This document shows, piece by piece, positions 14,801 to 26,095 of a stretch of 64,000 nt of DNA; position 1 is the stretch's first letter; the number at the start of each line of letters is the position of its first letter. This stretch comes from Ciona intestinalis (lineage: Eukaryota > Chordata > Ascidiacea > Phlebobranchia > Cionidae). The notes below the pieces were generated by a model. That model saw nothing but the letters and a program-made list of their open reading frames with translations, was not told the origin of the DNA and ran no database searches. Where the stretch lies: NCBI RefSeq assembly GCF_000224145.3, contig NC_020176.2, positions 1,178,693 to 1,242,692 on the forward strand, read 5' to 3'. The translations under genes were made by a program, and so were the position numbers.

Positions 14801-17800
14801 TATAATACAAATAATGCGTTTGGGGTATATTAATAGTAAAGTGAAGTATTTATGTCTCACCCAATCCTGGTAAAAAAACTATAAAAACTACTCCCGGCTA
14901 CACATTCCACATTTTCATAATTTTTCCGAAAGAATCCAAAATTAAAAATAACTTCATGGCATTTCCCGTTGCCCCCTATGTTATGACGTTATCATAACAA
15001 AAATGTCTCTTTTCCGTGAAATTTTCCCTTTTTATTGCCCAATTTCTTCTAGGTATTGCACAATTTTCAGAAACAATTTCCACAATGTAAACAGAGTTTG
15101 AACTTTACCTTTACGTTTGAAACTTTTGTAACCGGGAACGAGATACTGTGCTGAATTCGGTTACTAAAAAGTTTATAAGCCGGTTAAAGCATTGACCTGC
15201 AAGGTTGCAAGGTCCGGGTAGAAGTTTATTAACCTTCCATAAGCCGTGTTGTTTGAGCAAGCATTCCAAGCTGGTTGGCTCGGAGCAACCTTGTCTCTTA
15301 CGTTGCCTTTATGCGTGTTAAAAGATAGCAAGGGTGTTTGAACGGTCATGCCATATATTAGAATTTATAGTCATATGGGCGATGTGGCGCACCAAATAAA
15401 TTGACCGTCATCAAACATTTAAAAACTTTAACTCGAGAGAAATGATCGTCCCTGTAGGCAAGCATAGTTAACGCTACATCAATTACCGCAGTTATTACGG
15501 CCCTGCCGCACAGTTTCGAAACGGGACGGCGCAGGTAAATGCCTAATGACAACCACCGGCCTCGTAATTGCACCATGTATTGAGTGCGATTACCGGTTGC
15601 CTACAACGGGCATTCATATGTGGTGAATCATAAGCAAAGCAGTCAAGGCGAAGTGTTTGCTCCGATTTCACTTGTGTTTAACCATGCTATTGTTTAACTT
15701 AGCGGTTCGGTCATGCTAAATGTTTAATTCAATTCAACTACCGTTTAGCTGAGCAAATTGCCCAACAATACGGTGCAATATGAGATATAAATTTATCGAA
15801 AGTGTAAAAATGCCGAGAGCAGTTATAGAATACGAGAGAAAAAAATATGCCAGGAAATAGTTGTGTTAGATCGCTACAATTATCATACTTTTTTGTGACT
15901 TGTATACAAGAATTTGTAACACACAACTGTCATCCACAGAGTGAGAACATGAAGTTACGTGAACAGGTAGACACCATGTTGCTATCTATGAAGAAAAAGG
16001 ACGAAATTATTATTTCACATCAGCAACGTTTACACGGACAAGGTAAGACCAAAACTGACAACACTTATATAACAACATAAATATAACCCACTAGTGTATC
16101 AGCGGGTAATGTATTTCACCAATAACGATATGTAAGTAAGAGCGTTATGACTGTTTTTTTTGTTTTTACTTGGGTGTGTATACTTTTATTATGCAACTTT
16201 TCAGGAATATAGGTGCTAGATCAGAGCTATTTTCGTGAAACATATCATACTGAGACAGTTTTTATAGTAGAATTTTATTCCATTTTCTAATGACAAATCA
16301 TGTTTTTCATTCAAATTTGGACGCGTTATATTTTTAATGATATTTTTATTTCATTTAGATTTAAACTCTTTTTTAATGACAAATTGTATTTTTTCTTTAG
16401 ATTTAGACGCGCTGTCTAATGACGATGGTCTCAGTTCATCATTGGATGATCTAACTTCAGGGGGAAGTTTGGAATTTTTTCAATCTGCATCCAGATCGAC
16501 ATCAGCTGAGAATCTTTTAGAATGTGGGTCGGGTCATCTACTTACAGGTATGCATATGTATAGTTAAATGGGGTAAGATAGGATATGCTTTTATTCTATT
16601 TTCTCGTCCCATATGGTAGTAAACATAGAATATTTTAAGAATTATATAACCGTAGTGTCACGTCTAGCTATTCTGTATAGGCAGAATCAAGATCTTACGG
16701 TGAGACACGTCATGGAACCTGGGATTTTCCCATTGGCTGTGTATCCGATACAGTTTGATACTTCTTACTTAGGCTCGAATAATTACCCGTGGGCCGTTTA
16801 GTAGCTCACGCGTTTTAGGAACGCTTTGTGACACAAATTAGAAAGGATATTAAATTGGACTTCGTAACAAATAGTGTGCCATCATAGCCTCACTACTTAT
16901 ACAGTTGATTCTTTAAATTGACTTTACACTTGACATAAGTACACCGTTTATTTGTTTTCCCAATTAATTTGTGTGTTAAGTAATTAACGTTCGGTTTGTA
17001 CATAAAGCATTGCGCAAGTTTTAATTAGGAATCAATATGTGTTTAAATAATGCGGTTACACTTCGTTTTTTTTTTTGATACCGCAACAATTTTTTATCTC
17101 CACTCATTTAAAAGTTGAGCGTTTGATAAGAATTGGTAAATTATCTGTTATTATGAGCCTACATTGTTAAAAATTGGTTCTGCGTATAGATATTGTAGAT
17201 TGTCTGTCACAGAATATGCCCAATCTCATTGCAGCACAATATGCATTAGATCAACTCGTATGACCTTAAATAAGTGCAACCTATCCAGTAACGGATTAAT
17301 TAAGCGGAAACGGGTTAATTTCTCGCTGAAAATTAGTTCACTATATTTGCATGCACAGGCTCAGAGGGTTGTATAAGCGAGACTTCTTCAGTGACCGTAG
17401 CCTGCCTTACTGAACGTATTCATCAGATGGAAGAAACTCATATAAGCACAAACGAAGAACTAGAAGCGACCGTACAGGTACGTACACTGATGTACAGTTG
17501 TTTGGTTATACTACACTATAAGTAGAAATCCCATGCTCATCGCATGGCCGTTTTTTTACCATTTTTTTACTTAATTTTTCATGTTTTTTATCGTCGTCTT
17601 TTTTAAAACATAGGTGGTACTTTTAGATCGCATTCAAGCATCTCTGTTGTCTACCAAAGTAAAAAATTTTTTTTTTTAATAATATGCTCCTTTAGACAAA
17701 GTATATGCATTACGTAAACACTATTCCGCATAGTTCGATTACTACACAACACCGTTTAAATGTTTACTGTTTAACATATAAATACTTCCTGTGTATGTCC

Positions 17801-20800
17801 TACCGGTAAGTTGGATACATTCCCATGCCCACACGTACGTCACGTGGTCGGTATTGTCACGTGACACGATGACGTAGTTAGCATCGATTTAAACGTCGGA
17901 AACGTCCCTTGCTTATCTGGAAAGCAAGAATGACTTGAATACTCTGGCGTATTCTAGTGACGTGCAGTCCGTATTATGATATAGGACCATTGTCAAATTA
18001 CAAAGAAATGTACGCAGACTAGAGTTCTGCCTTTTATTTCACGCTAAATCCCAACAAAAAAAGTTGTGAATGTAACTAATCACACGCCACTATGTACAAA
18101 AGTTTTCACCGCAAGGGCCGTACAAAATTCTTTATGCTTAAAGCATTGGTGTATAACCAATATAGCCATGTAGCGTGTCGTTAATTTATGGTTAATTTCC
18201 TACCATAGGAGCTAACAGACCTCCAGAAATCTGTCCCAGAGTTGTCGATTGACAACAACCGCTTGCAGCGTGAGAAGGGATTTCTTATGGAAAAACTTGA
18301 ACACTCGGAGAAAAAACTCGCTGAACAAACTGCCAAGATCGACCATTTAAGAGTAAGATGCTTACTGTATATCAGTGTATTTTATATTTATTTGTGTGGA
18401 TTTGGGTATTTTTGCCAGTGTTGAAAACAATTTTATTGCATGTGGAATTATGCTAACCATTAAGTTTCGCCATATAAAATCGGTTTTGATTAAGTTTAGT
18501 AGTTTATTTTAAAGTTCTTGGAAAATGAATGAATGTGTGATAGAAACCGAGAACCGCATTTCGAAATCAGCAAAAATTCCCTCCTTTAACCAATTTTTGT
18601 GGAGTTTTTTTTTAAGTATAAATTACCTAAAAATATTTACTAGTGTATTTTCCACCAAAGGGTAATTCAGTTTATAAGTAATATTTAATTTTCCCCTATT
18701 GGTTTATATATACTCGGTATGACTATGCAATATCAGCAAGCTATGGATTGTATACACATACAGTATATGATGTAGGTAAACTTGTTTACTGCCGCAAGTA
18801 TTCCTCTCTGTGTAAACAATCTATTAGTTCTCTCTTGGTGCTCCAGTTGTTTGTATTTCGTTGAGATTGTTGTACCAGCGTTTGGCGTTCAGAGCGTTAC
18901 AACATCCAGCCAGTTTAGATTGCAAACAGCCAAAGAAGACAGCTGGCCATCGACCGTTCAAAAGCTACTTCACCGCAGACTTGTAACCACGCAGCAACCA
19001 TTGCAGTCAAGATATTTAGGTCACAAAGCCCGAGTTTTCTATTTTAATACAAACCAGTTACGAGAGAGAGTTACGTTTGAGTTTAAACGTTCAGATGTGT
19101 TTTACGTTAATTAATTAAAGAAATTTATAAGTTTTTTATGAATTACTGGCATATTTCCCCTGCTTTGATGTATAATGCAAATCATAGTGACAGTCATGTT
19201 TGGTCGAGTCAGTAAACGCTAGTATCCACTAAGAAGCAGTTGAATCCACTCAAAATGTTTTACTCCATGAATAAAACCAGTCAGTTTTATTATCGTTCAA
19301 GTCATGACAGATATTCCTTGGCATGATGTGACCTGTTTGTGACGTTTTGAACGTTTGCAAGCGAACTGAGGCCACCTTATAATCCTGATTATGCCGATTT
19401 TTTTCCAAGTCACGACTCGCATGCCTTTTTGTTTTAAAAATAGCGATAGAGAATTCTTATATAAAACTGTTTCTTAGTATCCTGAAACAGCTAGGCATTG
19501 ATGTTTTTTTGTAAATATCGATTGCAAAAATACATTATCGCCGAACATGAAGGCTAGTTACTGCACATAGCATTCTTAATCCTAGCGCGCATGCACACGG
19601 GGTTAAGTCGGTGCGCAGATATTGATCTATTGCTTACCACTACCGCAGAGTGCGTGCTGACAGTCGGCCAGCCAGGGTTGTTTATGTCTCGAGCACAGGC
19701 CACTTTTGTCCACTTACTTATTTCAGTTTTAGAACCAGACAGTTAATGTAAGGACATGAAATGTTATTTTTTACGAAAATTTGTCAGCCGTACGTAACCA
19801 TTTATTGTATAGGGCATCAGTTTTAGACAGACGTTTCAACAGGGTTAGACGCAGGTTGATCAGCTTCCGCAGCTATTATATTCTTGTAGTCAGTCGTTCA
19901 AATCAATTGCAAATTCGAGGAAATATGACATGTACATAGCAGGTGCACCCAGAGCAATATTTGCTGCAATAACCGAGCATCGCTTAGATTTCGTAGAAAT
20001 TTAAACTCGCTTTTAGAAAAATTTTCTACCAGCAAATTTAGTGTGACTAGTTTAAAACAAAATGTGCACCTCGTGCGCTGATGTTTCGAATATTGTTGTG
20101 TTTTAACTATTAGTAATGGAAGAAGCGCCCACACGATTAATGTTGCGTCGACGTGTGTGTGTCTGATCACGACCCGCTCATTTCCCGTTTGCCTGCCCGC
20201 CTTCGCGACCATAACAAACACAAAGCTTCAACTGTCAGTTTGTTGTGTTGTTGGTATTGACTGTAATTGGGGAGAGGCCGATTCTCTGTAATACCTAGTT
20301 TTTGTTTATAATACATCATCAAGCCGTGCAAATTGCTACAGTCAGGTCGTATCGTAGAACAGACCTAGCAGTTATCCTAGTTTCCGAACTCCACTTTGAC
20401 CTGTTGTCCCTCATTTGCAAAGGCCAGTGGTTTCAAAATGTCAGTCGAGTACAAAGTCATACGTCCTTGCATTTCCCCCCGGCCGCATATTGTTACGTCA
20501 TAGGCCACCCAGTCCCATAGTTCTCACAGCGCTACGCAATGCAACATTGATTGAAATGCTATCTGTATCCTGCGTTCAGTAGATTACTACCGATTTAGCG
20601 CAGCGAGACAGCTTAGGCGACCGAAGCCAGCCAATTAAGCTTAGTTTATTGTTCGTAAGGGTGAACGGTTACCAGGTACATGAGAATACGACCTTGCGCC
20701 AAGAGACAGCAAGTTTTGTTTTTAGTTTTAACGGCAAAGAACAAGATTAGGTTTTACAAAACGATTAAATTAACCCCTAATATATCATTAGCTCCTTGTT

Positions 20801-23800
20801 GATTTTATTGTTCTGTTTTTAATGAAGGGTATTCTATAAATACCTTTTGTGTAAATAAAGCAGGAAAGCCTAGTCTGTTTATATAGGCTTGGTGTATTTT
20901 AGGATTAGTTGAATGTGGCTAAATGTGAAATGGTAGACACTGGAGTAAGATTCAATCCTCACTACAAAGTAGGTTAAGTGCCTGTATGTTTTCACTCAAG
21001 TATTGAAATGTAAAATGAGTTTGTCTTCTGTTTATACACATTATTTGGTTTATAACGTTAGGTTCATTTGTTTTTTAATTCAATATTTTTGGATTTCATA
21101 CAAATATATTTTCAGTACCTACTTAAAACTTACCTAGAAACCTTTCCTATTACCTATTAAAATAATATTCATAACATTTTTTATTAGATTTTAGAATTTT
21201 AACAAATGATCTATTCTATAGCATCTTATATGCATTATTATTTGTTTTTACCGGTTAATAAATCTATTAAAATGCAATTTCCAATTAAATATCTATTTTT
21301 TCCCAAATATTTTACAAAAATACTACATTATCCACTCTAGTATTTACTAGTATAAGGCTCACAACTGTTTTGCAAAATTTGTAATAATTTTTTCAATGCA
21401 GGCTTTGGTGTCTGATCACTTAAGTGATGGATCAAACCACAGTGAATTGAAACAACAGTATGTCGTGCTTCTCAATGAGCGAGAAAAGCTCCTCCAAGTC
21501 CAGGAGTCGATTACTGAAGAGGTTAGAATCGCTGAGCAAGCGAGGAAGGATCAACAAGAGCTTGCCGAAGCTCTTCGAGAAAGATTAAGACATCTGGAGC
21601 GAGAATTAACGCATGCACACACGGCAAAATCTCGCCTGGAAAAGAAGTTAAAGGTAATGTATGTTCTATACAGTTGTCGCTGAGGTGCCAAGCATATTTA
21701 TCTTGTATTTTTGCTCTTCTGGCAAAAATTTTGTTAAGAGCCGAAATACAGTAAATATATCTATGTATGTTAGGCCTATTTCAACCTATTTGAGGTGAAT
21801 TAAATATTTGTATGAAAAATATGTGAATAGTTTTAAACCAGCTGGCAATTCAACTATCCAATAACATTTCTCCATTTTTTATAACAATTTCTTTTATTTT
21901 ATCACAGGAGGTAAAAGATGAAGCAGAAGAAGAGCAATCGGAGGTAGTTCAGCGATTAGAAGATGAACTTAAGGAAGAGAGGAAGAAAGTTGAGGAGCTT
22001 GTAATAAGAGGAGGAAGCAATGGAGAGGAAAGGGATGTAATCGAAGCTCTTCGGGCTGAAAAACAGGTGCAAATATTTTGCCTTTGTAAAAATATCATTG
22101 TATGTTATAATGGGTTGTAAGCTTTTCTGCTTTTTTGACTGAAAGGACCTAATTTTTATATTTTGGATAGGCCTGTGAAAGTCCTATAGTGTTAACTTAC
22201 ACCAATGTGCATAGAAGAAATATGAGCATTTGGGATTTTCTAGAAATTATGAGGTTTTGCTAGCAATTGTTTGTTCACTGACTCAGTTGCTATTGTTTGG
22301 GTGAGAATGATTAGAATTAGATGTTTTATTTTTGATATTTTTGTACTGTTACAACAGTATTTAATAAAATCCAAATGATTAGTTTAGTACTATAATTTCA
22401 CACGGTTTAAAAAACAAGAAAATATAACATTTTATTAAACCTTATTTTCCTCAGGAATTAGAGGAAAAATACTTGCTGCTTGAAGACGACATGAATCAGT
22501 GTCAACTTGAAAATGAAAAACTTGACGTAAAAGTTGCTGAACTTGAGGAGGAATTAGAAGAATCAAAAGCCAAAGTAAAAAAAAATTAATTACTATTTAA
22601 TAATAATGTGCACATGTTTTTTGTTTTGTTAATACTTGTCAATATGAGAATTATTGCATTGCATATGTTAATGCAAATATTATATTTTTATAAATTTATG
22701 TTTTTTATTTTGGTTTGATTTTTAATTCATGTTACAGAACATTTAAAAAGCGACTCACAGATATCTGTAAAATGCACACGAGCAATAAGCTTTTATGGGC
22801 ACATGTTATTATACGAATTTTCGAGACTTATAAAAACAAATTTTTAAACTTTGAAAACCACACCAGTTAAATATTCAATTTACCCAACAGACACAGAAAG
22901 ATCTCTCAGAGTTGTCGGAAGTAATTGATCGTCTTCAGGAAGATCTAAGGATCAAACAAGCATCACTGGATGAGGCGAATGAAACACTTTTCGTCATGGA
23001 GGATTCTGTAGAGCAACATATTGCTGTAAAGAAACACGATAACCATATCATTCAACAACTACAGAACCAAATATCGGATCTTAAGGTAAAATATGGTTTC
23101 CAACCACTGAAGGCATGAATTTTATTTCCAAAAGTTTAAAGCACAAACTCTAAGTCAACATTTTAGTTACCAAATTAGAAAGTGGTGAGAGACCTTAGGG
23201 TGTTAGAGGCCATGGGTTGTTAAAGTTAAGTTGTTTTTTTTTATTTTAAAAAGGAACATTTTATCTGTGATATGCTGTAAAAATCATGGCTGGTATTTGT
23301 GACAGCACCATTTTATCTTTCTTATTGTGAATATATTTTTATTGTAAATCTGTCAACTGGTTTTAATTAAAATAAAACTAGATTATTGATTTTTAAATTT
23401 CCACAGCTATTGACACCAATCATATACCAACCTATTAATAAATGTATTTTAGTTTCTTAGTTTTGTTACGTTAATATCTATGTAATATTTTTAGGAAGAA
23501 AGGTTTCGGTTGGAGAAAGAAATTCAACAGTTAAAGAAAGAACAAAGGAATCAGTCGGAGGAATGGAAACAATTCCAAGCTGATCTACAGATGGCTGTTA
23601 TGATTGCTAATGATATGAAAGCAGGTAATTAACAAATTGTTGGTCAATAATGAAGCTTGGAAGAGGTTTTTTATGTTTTTACACAGCAGAAAATTGTACG
23701 TTTTAAAATATTGTTTTTTTAAGTGTTTTTTTATGTTTTCTGTATAAATTCCTTTTCATAAATCATTAGTGACCACCAGACTAGAACAATTACCTGAAAT

Positions 23801-26095
23801 ATATTGCCAACAAACACAAGGCACACACCCATAATAGTAGCAGCATCCAGCTTTGATCCCTTATGCTCCATTCACATTGGACATTTAAAAATACTTTAAA
23901 AATTTCTGTCCCATACTCCACACCCAACAATCCCTTAAAATATATTTTCACAGTTTAATGTCCTTTGAACCTTTAACTTTTTTAACATGTTTACCCATTG
24001 TTTCATTTTTCATCTACATTTTAATTTTTTCTTTTATTTACTTCAGAAACTCAAGCTGAGGTTTCGAGACTGCGTGAAGACAACCAGATCTTAGATGAAA
24101 ATGTCACAAAACTCCGTGTGGAGAACGAACAACTGAGGAGGAAGAGACAATCCTCTGTGTCCTCAACCTCCGCTGCCATCCTTGAAGCTGCATCACTTCG
24201 ACAAGGAGTCGGAAGAACCTCTATGGAAAACAATATTGCTGCTCTTAGAGAGGTACGTGTTTAGCTATTTCTTTAAAACAATGTTAAAGTAAACTGAACG
24301 AAAATTTGTAATCGTCATTTAGGTATTTGTATGTTTTGTTATGTAAACCGCACAGAAGAGTTTTGCGTTTGATGAATACATGCACCTCACTTGTGTTGTA
24401 AAACCAACATATATTTACAGTCATATAAAAGCCGTCGATCCGGAAACCACTCACCGGGTGTGCAGAGCTTGATAAAGTCGTTTGACAGCCAAGTCACCGC
24501 TGAACCCACTTCCCCAACGTCACCTGGAAGAACCCATCCTCCTCTTACGTCATCCGCGAGCATCCCAGCCGATATGACGTCATTTTCCGCTCCGTTCAGC
24601 CCCACAAAGACACAAACATCTCGCCCGGGCACGAGTCCCGTTACCGCCACTGTGAGCCCGATGCAACGTCATCATTCGATGACGTCATTCACGCAGGCCG
24701 GCGGTTCCCCCAATACAATGTCTCACGTTGGGAAACTACCAACTCCACCAAACGGGTCAGCGTCGAGCAGTAAACCCGGCACACCTGACAGCCGAGGCAG
24801 TGGTAAGTGTAAAACACCATATACATGTTAACAAAACTTTAGCAGTATTTTTTTTGGTGCAAGGACCACGCTTTAACTAAATGTTTTTTATACCTTTTAT
24901 TGAAAGCGTGTTTTCACAAATGCTGATTAGCCTTCTTCTCATTCTTCAAACAATATGAGCTTGGCTATCATTTTCGCAAGGAGAAAAAAATATGTTCCGT
25001 TTTCAGTGTATTTATTTTCCGTGCAGTTAGCGGCAACGATTTGTCCCAACTCTCCACGCTACTTCGCCGAAACTCCAATCAAGAAACTCGCAAATCGTCC
25101 ACAGAATCGCGCAAGCCGCTTACTGACATTCTGGACCGTCTTGGCCCGAGTCCCCCCGCCATTACACGCAGTCAATCACCTATTGTGACGTCAAATACGG
25201 CCCCACCGGCGCAGAAGAAGCACAGGAATGCTGCGGTATCTACTTCTGCCGGTGACGCTCTATCTTCACTAGCAAGGAGGTATGGTGGTTCAAAAAGGAA
25301 CGCTCTACTCAAATGGTGTCAAGAAAAAACAAAGGTACGGCCTCGAACAAGCAGTTACAAATGATAAAAATTTTAATATAGTAAAAATTTCTGACACATG
25401 TCTAATTTTTTCTTATTAATCTTCGTACTTTATCAGGCATATCCTGGCATCGATATTACAAACTTCAGCAGCAGCTGGTCCGATGGTCTCGCCTTATGTT
25501 CACTTCTACATTCATACTTACCAGCACACATACCTTATAAATCACTGGAACAAACATACATGGCTGCAACTGATGAGAAAACGAGGCTGCAGCTTCAGGT
25601 AGAGTAAGAATGAATAAATGTAACTTATAAATCCTCGCATGGAGGGGCAATGACATTCGTTAAAAAAAAACGGGTTTTGTTTCATACGCCTCGTGCCCGC
25701 TTACGAGTTATCACTTACGTAACTTTGTGGCTGATTTTTTTTATGGATAGCTGATAATGTGGAAAATCCATAGGGGACCACTGGATCGGAGCAATTGCCG
25801 TGTTTTGCCACACATAAGCTCGCAGTAGTGACAGTGATAAGTAACACGCCAAATCTACAAACTATAAAAGTCTTGTACTGTTTCTAAAGTATTTGCATTC
25901 GTAGTACTATATCGAATTTAAAATAATTTAAATCCCTTTTTCTAGGCGAAAAATTTCCGCTTAGCGTTCGCGGCAGCAGAGAGCGTGGGCATCGAACCAA
26001 CATTGACGACTGACGAAATGACAATGAAAGATCGACCTGACTGGCAGAGGGTGATGTCTTACGTCACACAAGTCTACAAATACTTCGAAACGTGA
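2855..26095 (+). CDS. SPECC1L: Cytospin / SPECC1L-type coiled-coil protein with calponin-homology domain
   Basis: Eighteen coding exons with canonical GT/AG borders: 2855-2981, 7138-7326, 7886-7982, 9107-9296, 15940-16042, 16401-16547, 17359-17477, 18209-18352, 21402-21653, 21908-22066, 22455-22574, 22891-23085, 23495-23624, 24047-24252, 24421-24802, 25027-25334, 25437-25598, 25946-26095. Phases agree at every junction and give 1059 codons, close to vertebrate cytospins. The N-terminus is Ser/Thr/Lys-rich; 16.4-24.2 kb encodes long Glu/Lys/Leu heptad coiled coil, including the family signature [11 protein letters not shown] and [18 protein letters not shown] Ser/Pro-rich linker follows, then a CH domain beginning [16 protein letters not shown], with [17 protein letters not shown] and the terminal YKYFET. 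Vertebrate family members bind actin and microtubules and affect adhesion and facial morphogenesis. One invertebrate gene may represent both SPECC1 and SPECC1L, so the symbol is a family call. Largest introns are 9297-15939 and 2982-7137. Confidence 0.93.
5920..6040 (+). CDS. Possible alternative first coding exon of the cytospin gene
   Basis: Inside the first intron, an ATG at 5920 opens 40 codons beginning [18 protein letters not shown] and runs to a strong donor (cag|gtacgtaag) at 6040/6041. The exon ends in phase 1, the phase needed to join the next cytospin exon at 7138. The open frame extends upstream to an ATG at 5815. The usual first exon (2855-2981) also ends in phase 1, so the two would be interchangeable. 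Seen: open frame, donor, matching phase. Inferred: an internal promoter. A matching phase arises by chance one time in three. Confidence 0.4.
8038..8250 (-). mobile_element. SINE copy, 3' part, in cytospin intron
   Basis: On the minus strand this carries the same tail as the copy at 54.5-54.8 kb: a block like cgtaagct, then cgagatgtttaaaat in place of the gaaacagaacacc block, then gttgttgcccgccacgggaggatta ending in an ATTTATT-rich tail. The shared words with the copies near 25.6 kb and 54.7 kb are clear, though the copy is diverged. No tRNA-like head is visible. Confidence 0.6.
9312..9512. mobile_element. MITE with TA-type ends (family 1), diverged copy
   Basis: The left end reads tactgtggggtaagacgg and the right end cccatgttaccccgctgtac, an imperfect inverted repeat. 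Internal words shared with other copies include a diverged form of the ccttgtttactac block. It sits a few bases inside the intron after the exon ending at 9296. Confidence 0.7.
11360..11540. repeat. Array of imperfect 30-bp-scale repeats
   Basis: Variants of the word TTTTTAAAATGAATGTC followed by a C/T-rich spacer recur about six times (tttttgaactaacctccc, tttttaaaatgaatgtctg, tttttaaaatgagtgcctc and so on). The units have drifted strongly, so this is an old minisatellite. Confidence 0.65.
12311..12490. mobile_element. MITE family 1, degraded copy
   Basis: It starts with ggtggggaaagatgggata, followed by tttcaaacaattaacaa and tttgtttgctaccaaa, the internal landmarks of this family in the usual order. 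The right inverted repeat is no longer recognisable. Confidence 0.55.
16275..16402 (+). repeat. Local repeats of a cytospin splice acceptor
   Basis: Three copies of a block (taatgacaaat... t-rich ... tttagatttagacgcg) precede the exon that starts at 16401. The second copy has its own usable acceptor (catttag at 16352-16358). Use of that site would add 42 bases, 14 codons, in frame with no stop. The most upstream copy has lost its AG. Confidence 0.55.
16561..16680. mobile_element. MITE family 1, left-end fragment
   Basis: Words atggggtaagataggata, ttttctcgtcccatatggtagtaaa and gaatatttt match one half of the family. The right half is not recognisable. It lies directly after the cytospin exon ending at 16547. 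Confidence 0.5.
18353..21401. other. 3.0-kb cytospin intron, nothing recognised
   Basis: Open frames at 18782-19114 (+) and 19898-20221 (-) have no family motif and no matching splice phase. The block at about 19.6-20.6 kb is less AT-rich than its flanks and could be regulatory, but nothing in the sequence settles that. Confidence 0.5.
25605..25830 (-). mobile_element. SINE copy, 3' part, in last cytospin intron
   Basis: Read on the minus strand, it contains ataactcgtaagcgggcacg, ggcgtatgaaacaaaaccc, cattgcccctccatgcgagg and a tail ending acatttattcatt. These match the SINE tail at 54.7-54.8 kb and 52.4-52.5 kb block by block. It begins 7 bases after the exon ending at 25598, so it lies wholly in the intron. 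Confidence 0.7.

Larger units (their letters stand above)
9297..15939. other. 6.6-kb cytospin intron, mostly unexplained sequence
   Basis: This is the largest intron of the gene. It holds a diverged MITE at its 5' end, an array of imperfect repeats at 11.36-11.54 kb and a degraded MITE near 12.3 kb. Around 11.57-11.71 kb there are several TGACGTCA-like words. The GC content and CpG density rise in places (for example 10.5-10.7 and 15.4-15.6 kb), but I recognise no exon. Confidence 0.6.

Noticed and set aside
18782-20221. Two frames of about 110 codons in a cytospin intron
   Set aside because: No recognisable motif, no matching splice phase and unremarkable composition.
24387-24650. Minus-strand frame under a cytospin exon
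   Set aside because: Shadow of the GC-richer Ser/Pro exon; the plus strand fits cytospin with consistent phases.
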